DNA from: a virus
IMG/VR virus record: IMGVR_UViG_3300030388_000774
Span: 1 to 26,228 of that record
Strand: one strand, 5' to 3'
DNA: 26,228 nt
The notes beneath the pieces are model-generated. The model was not told where the DNA came from, did no database searches, and saw only the letters and a program-made list of their open reading frames with translations. The stretch's first letter is position 1; every line of letters begins with the position of its first letter. The position numbers were made by a program, and so were the translations under genes. Shown here piece after piece: positions 25,948 to 26,228 of the stretch.

Positions 25948-26228
25948 ATGCAAAACGAAAAAAGAGAAATGCGTCATTACATCGGTGCGGCCGGTATATT
26001 TACTTTAATCATATTATTACTAATATTTCTAAGTTATGTAGAAATACCACCAGTAAATAAAGATTTATTCGTGGCAATCGTGGGAACTTTGGTTTCTAGT
26101 TTAGGAATCGTCGTATACGTTATAATAGGCCAACAGCCTGATGAAGTTATTAAATTACAAAAGAAAAACGAAGGATTAGAAACAACTACTCATCAAATGG
26201 AAAAACGCAATGATCAACTTGAAGAAAT
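25948..26228 (+). CDS. Small two-helix membrane protein, possibly a holin (3' truncated)
   Basis: An open frame begins at ATG 25948, 2 nt after the giant gene's stop, and runs off the right edge after 93 codons. It starts MQNEKREMRHYIGAAG, then a hydrophobic helix IFTLIILLLIFLSYVEI (about 17-33), a short turn PPVNKDLF, and a second hydrophobic helix VAIVGTLVSSLGIVVYVII (about 42-60). A charged, probably coiled-coil tail follows (LQKKNEGLETTTHQMEKRN). Two helices joined by a P..NKDLF turn recall small phage membrane proteins annotated as holins, but a different membrane role such as a spanin partner or superinfection protein cannot be excluded. No Shine-Dalgarno sequence precedes it. The remaining sequence beyond the window is unknown. 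Confidence 0.68.
   Translation, partial: MQNEKREMRHYIGAAGIFTLIILLLIFLSYVEIPPVNKDLFVAIVGTLVSSLGIVVYVIIGQQPDEVIKLQKKNEGLETTTHQMEKRNDQLEE

Noticed and set aside
1-26228. CRISPR array, tRNA gene, insertion sequence, integrase or defence system
   Set aside because: There is almost no non-coding space; no clover-leaf, repeat-spacer pattern, terminal inverted repeats or relevant protein motifs were seen.

Overview
This window is the virion-structure module of a tailed phage, almost certainly with a short-tailed (podovirus-like) virion and probably infecting a Bacteroidota host, most likely marine. All thirteen genes lie on the + strand with almost no intergenic space. The DNA is strongly AT-rich (roughly 30% GC by eye). 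No gene with a visible start has a Shine-Dalgarno-like purine block before it; starts sit in A/T-only leaders, as in Flavobacteriia and their phages. The proteins resemble, from memory of the families, those of crAss-like and related Bacteroidota podoviruses. That assignment is inference, not a database result.

Layout. Positions 2-1300 hold the 3' part of the large terminase (nuclease half). Positions 1293-3698 encode the portal, overlapping the terminase by 8 nt. Next come a probable scaffolding protein (3727-4959), the major capsid protein (4973-6421) followed by a hairpin, a 254-residue protein of unknown role (6495-7259) followed by a second hairpin, two head-tail ring/connector proteins (7316-8095 and 8098-9348), a very large tail stabilisation ('muzzle'-type) protein (9354-14453), and a 501-residue protein (14486-15991) that looks like the C-terminal half of the same stabilisation family. 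A small cupin-like protein (16002-16502) follows. Three candidate internal/ejection proteins of increasing size come next: 378 residues with an N-terminal membrane segment and a C-terminal S74-type chaperone domain (16499-17635), 576 residues with one EF-hand loop (17638-19368), and a 2194-residue giant (19361-25942 plus stop). The window ends inside a small two-helix membrane protein (25948 onward), perhaps a holin.

How it works together. Terminase and portal package DNA into a shell of capsid protein built on the scaffold. The ring proteins and stabilisation protein close the vertex and form the short tail. The last three large proteins are placed like the T7 gp14-gp15-gp16 ejection set and may be carried inside the head and ejected into the host. 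No integrase, transposase, tRNA, CRISPR array or defence gene is visible. The most unusual points are the apparent split and expansion of the stabilisation protein, and a self-cleaving chaperone domain on a membrane-type internal protein instead of on a fibre.
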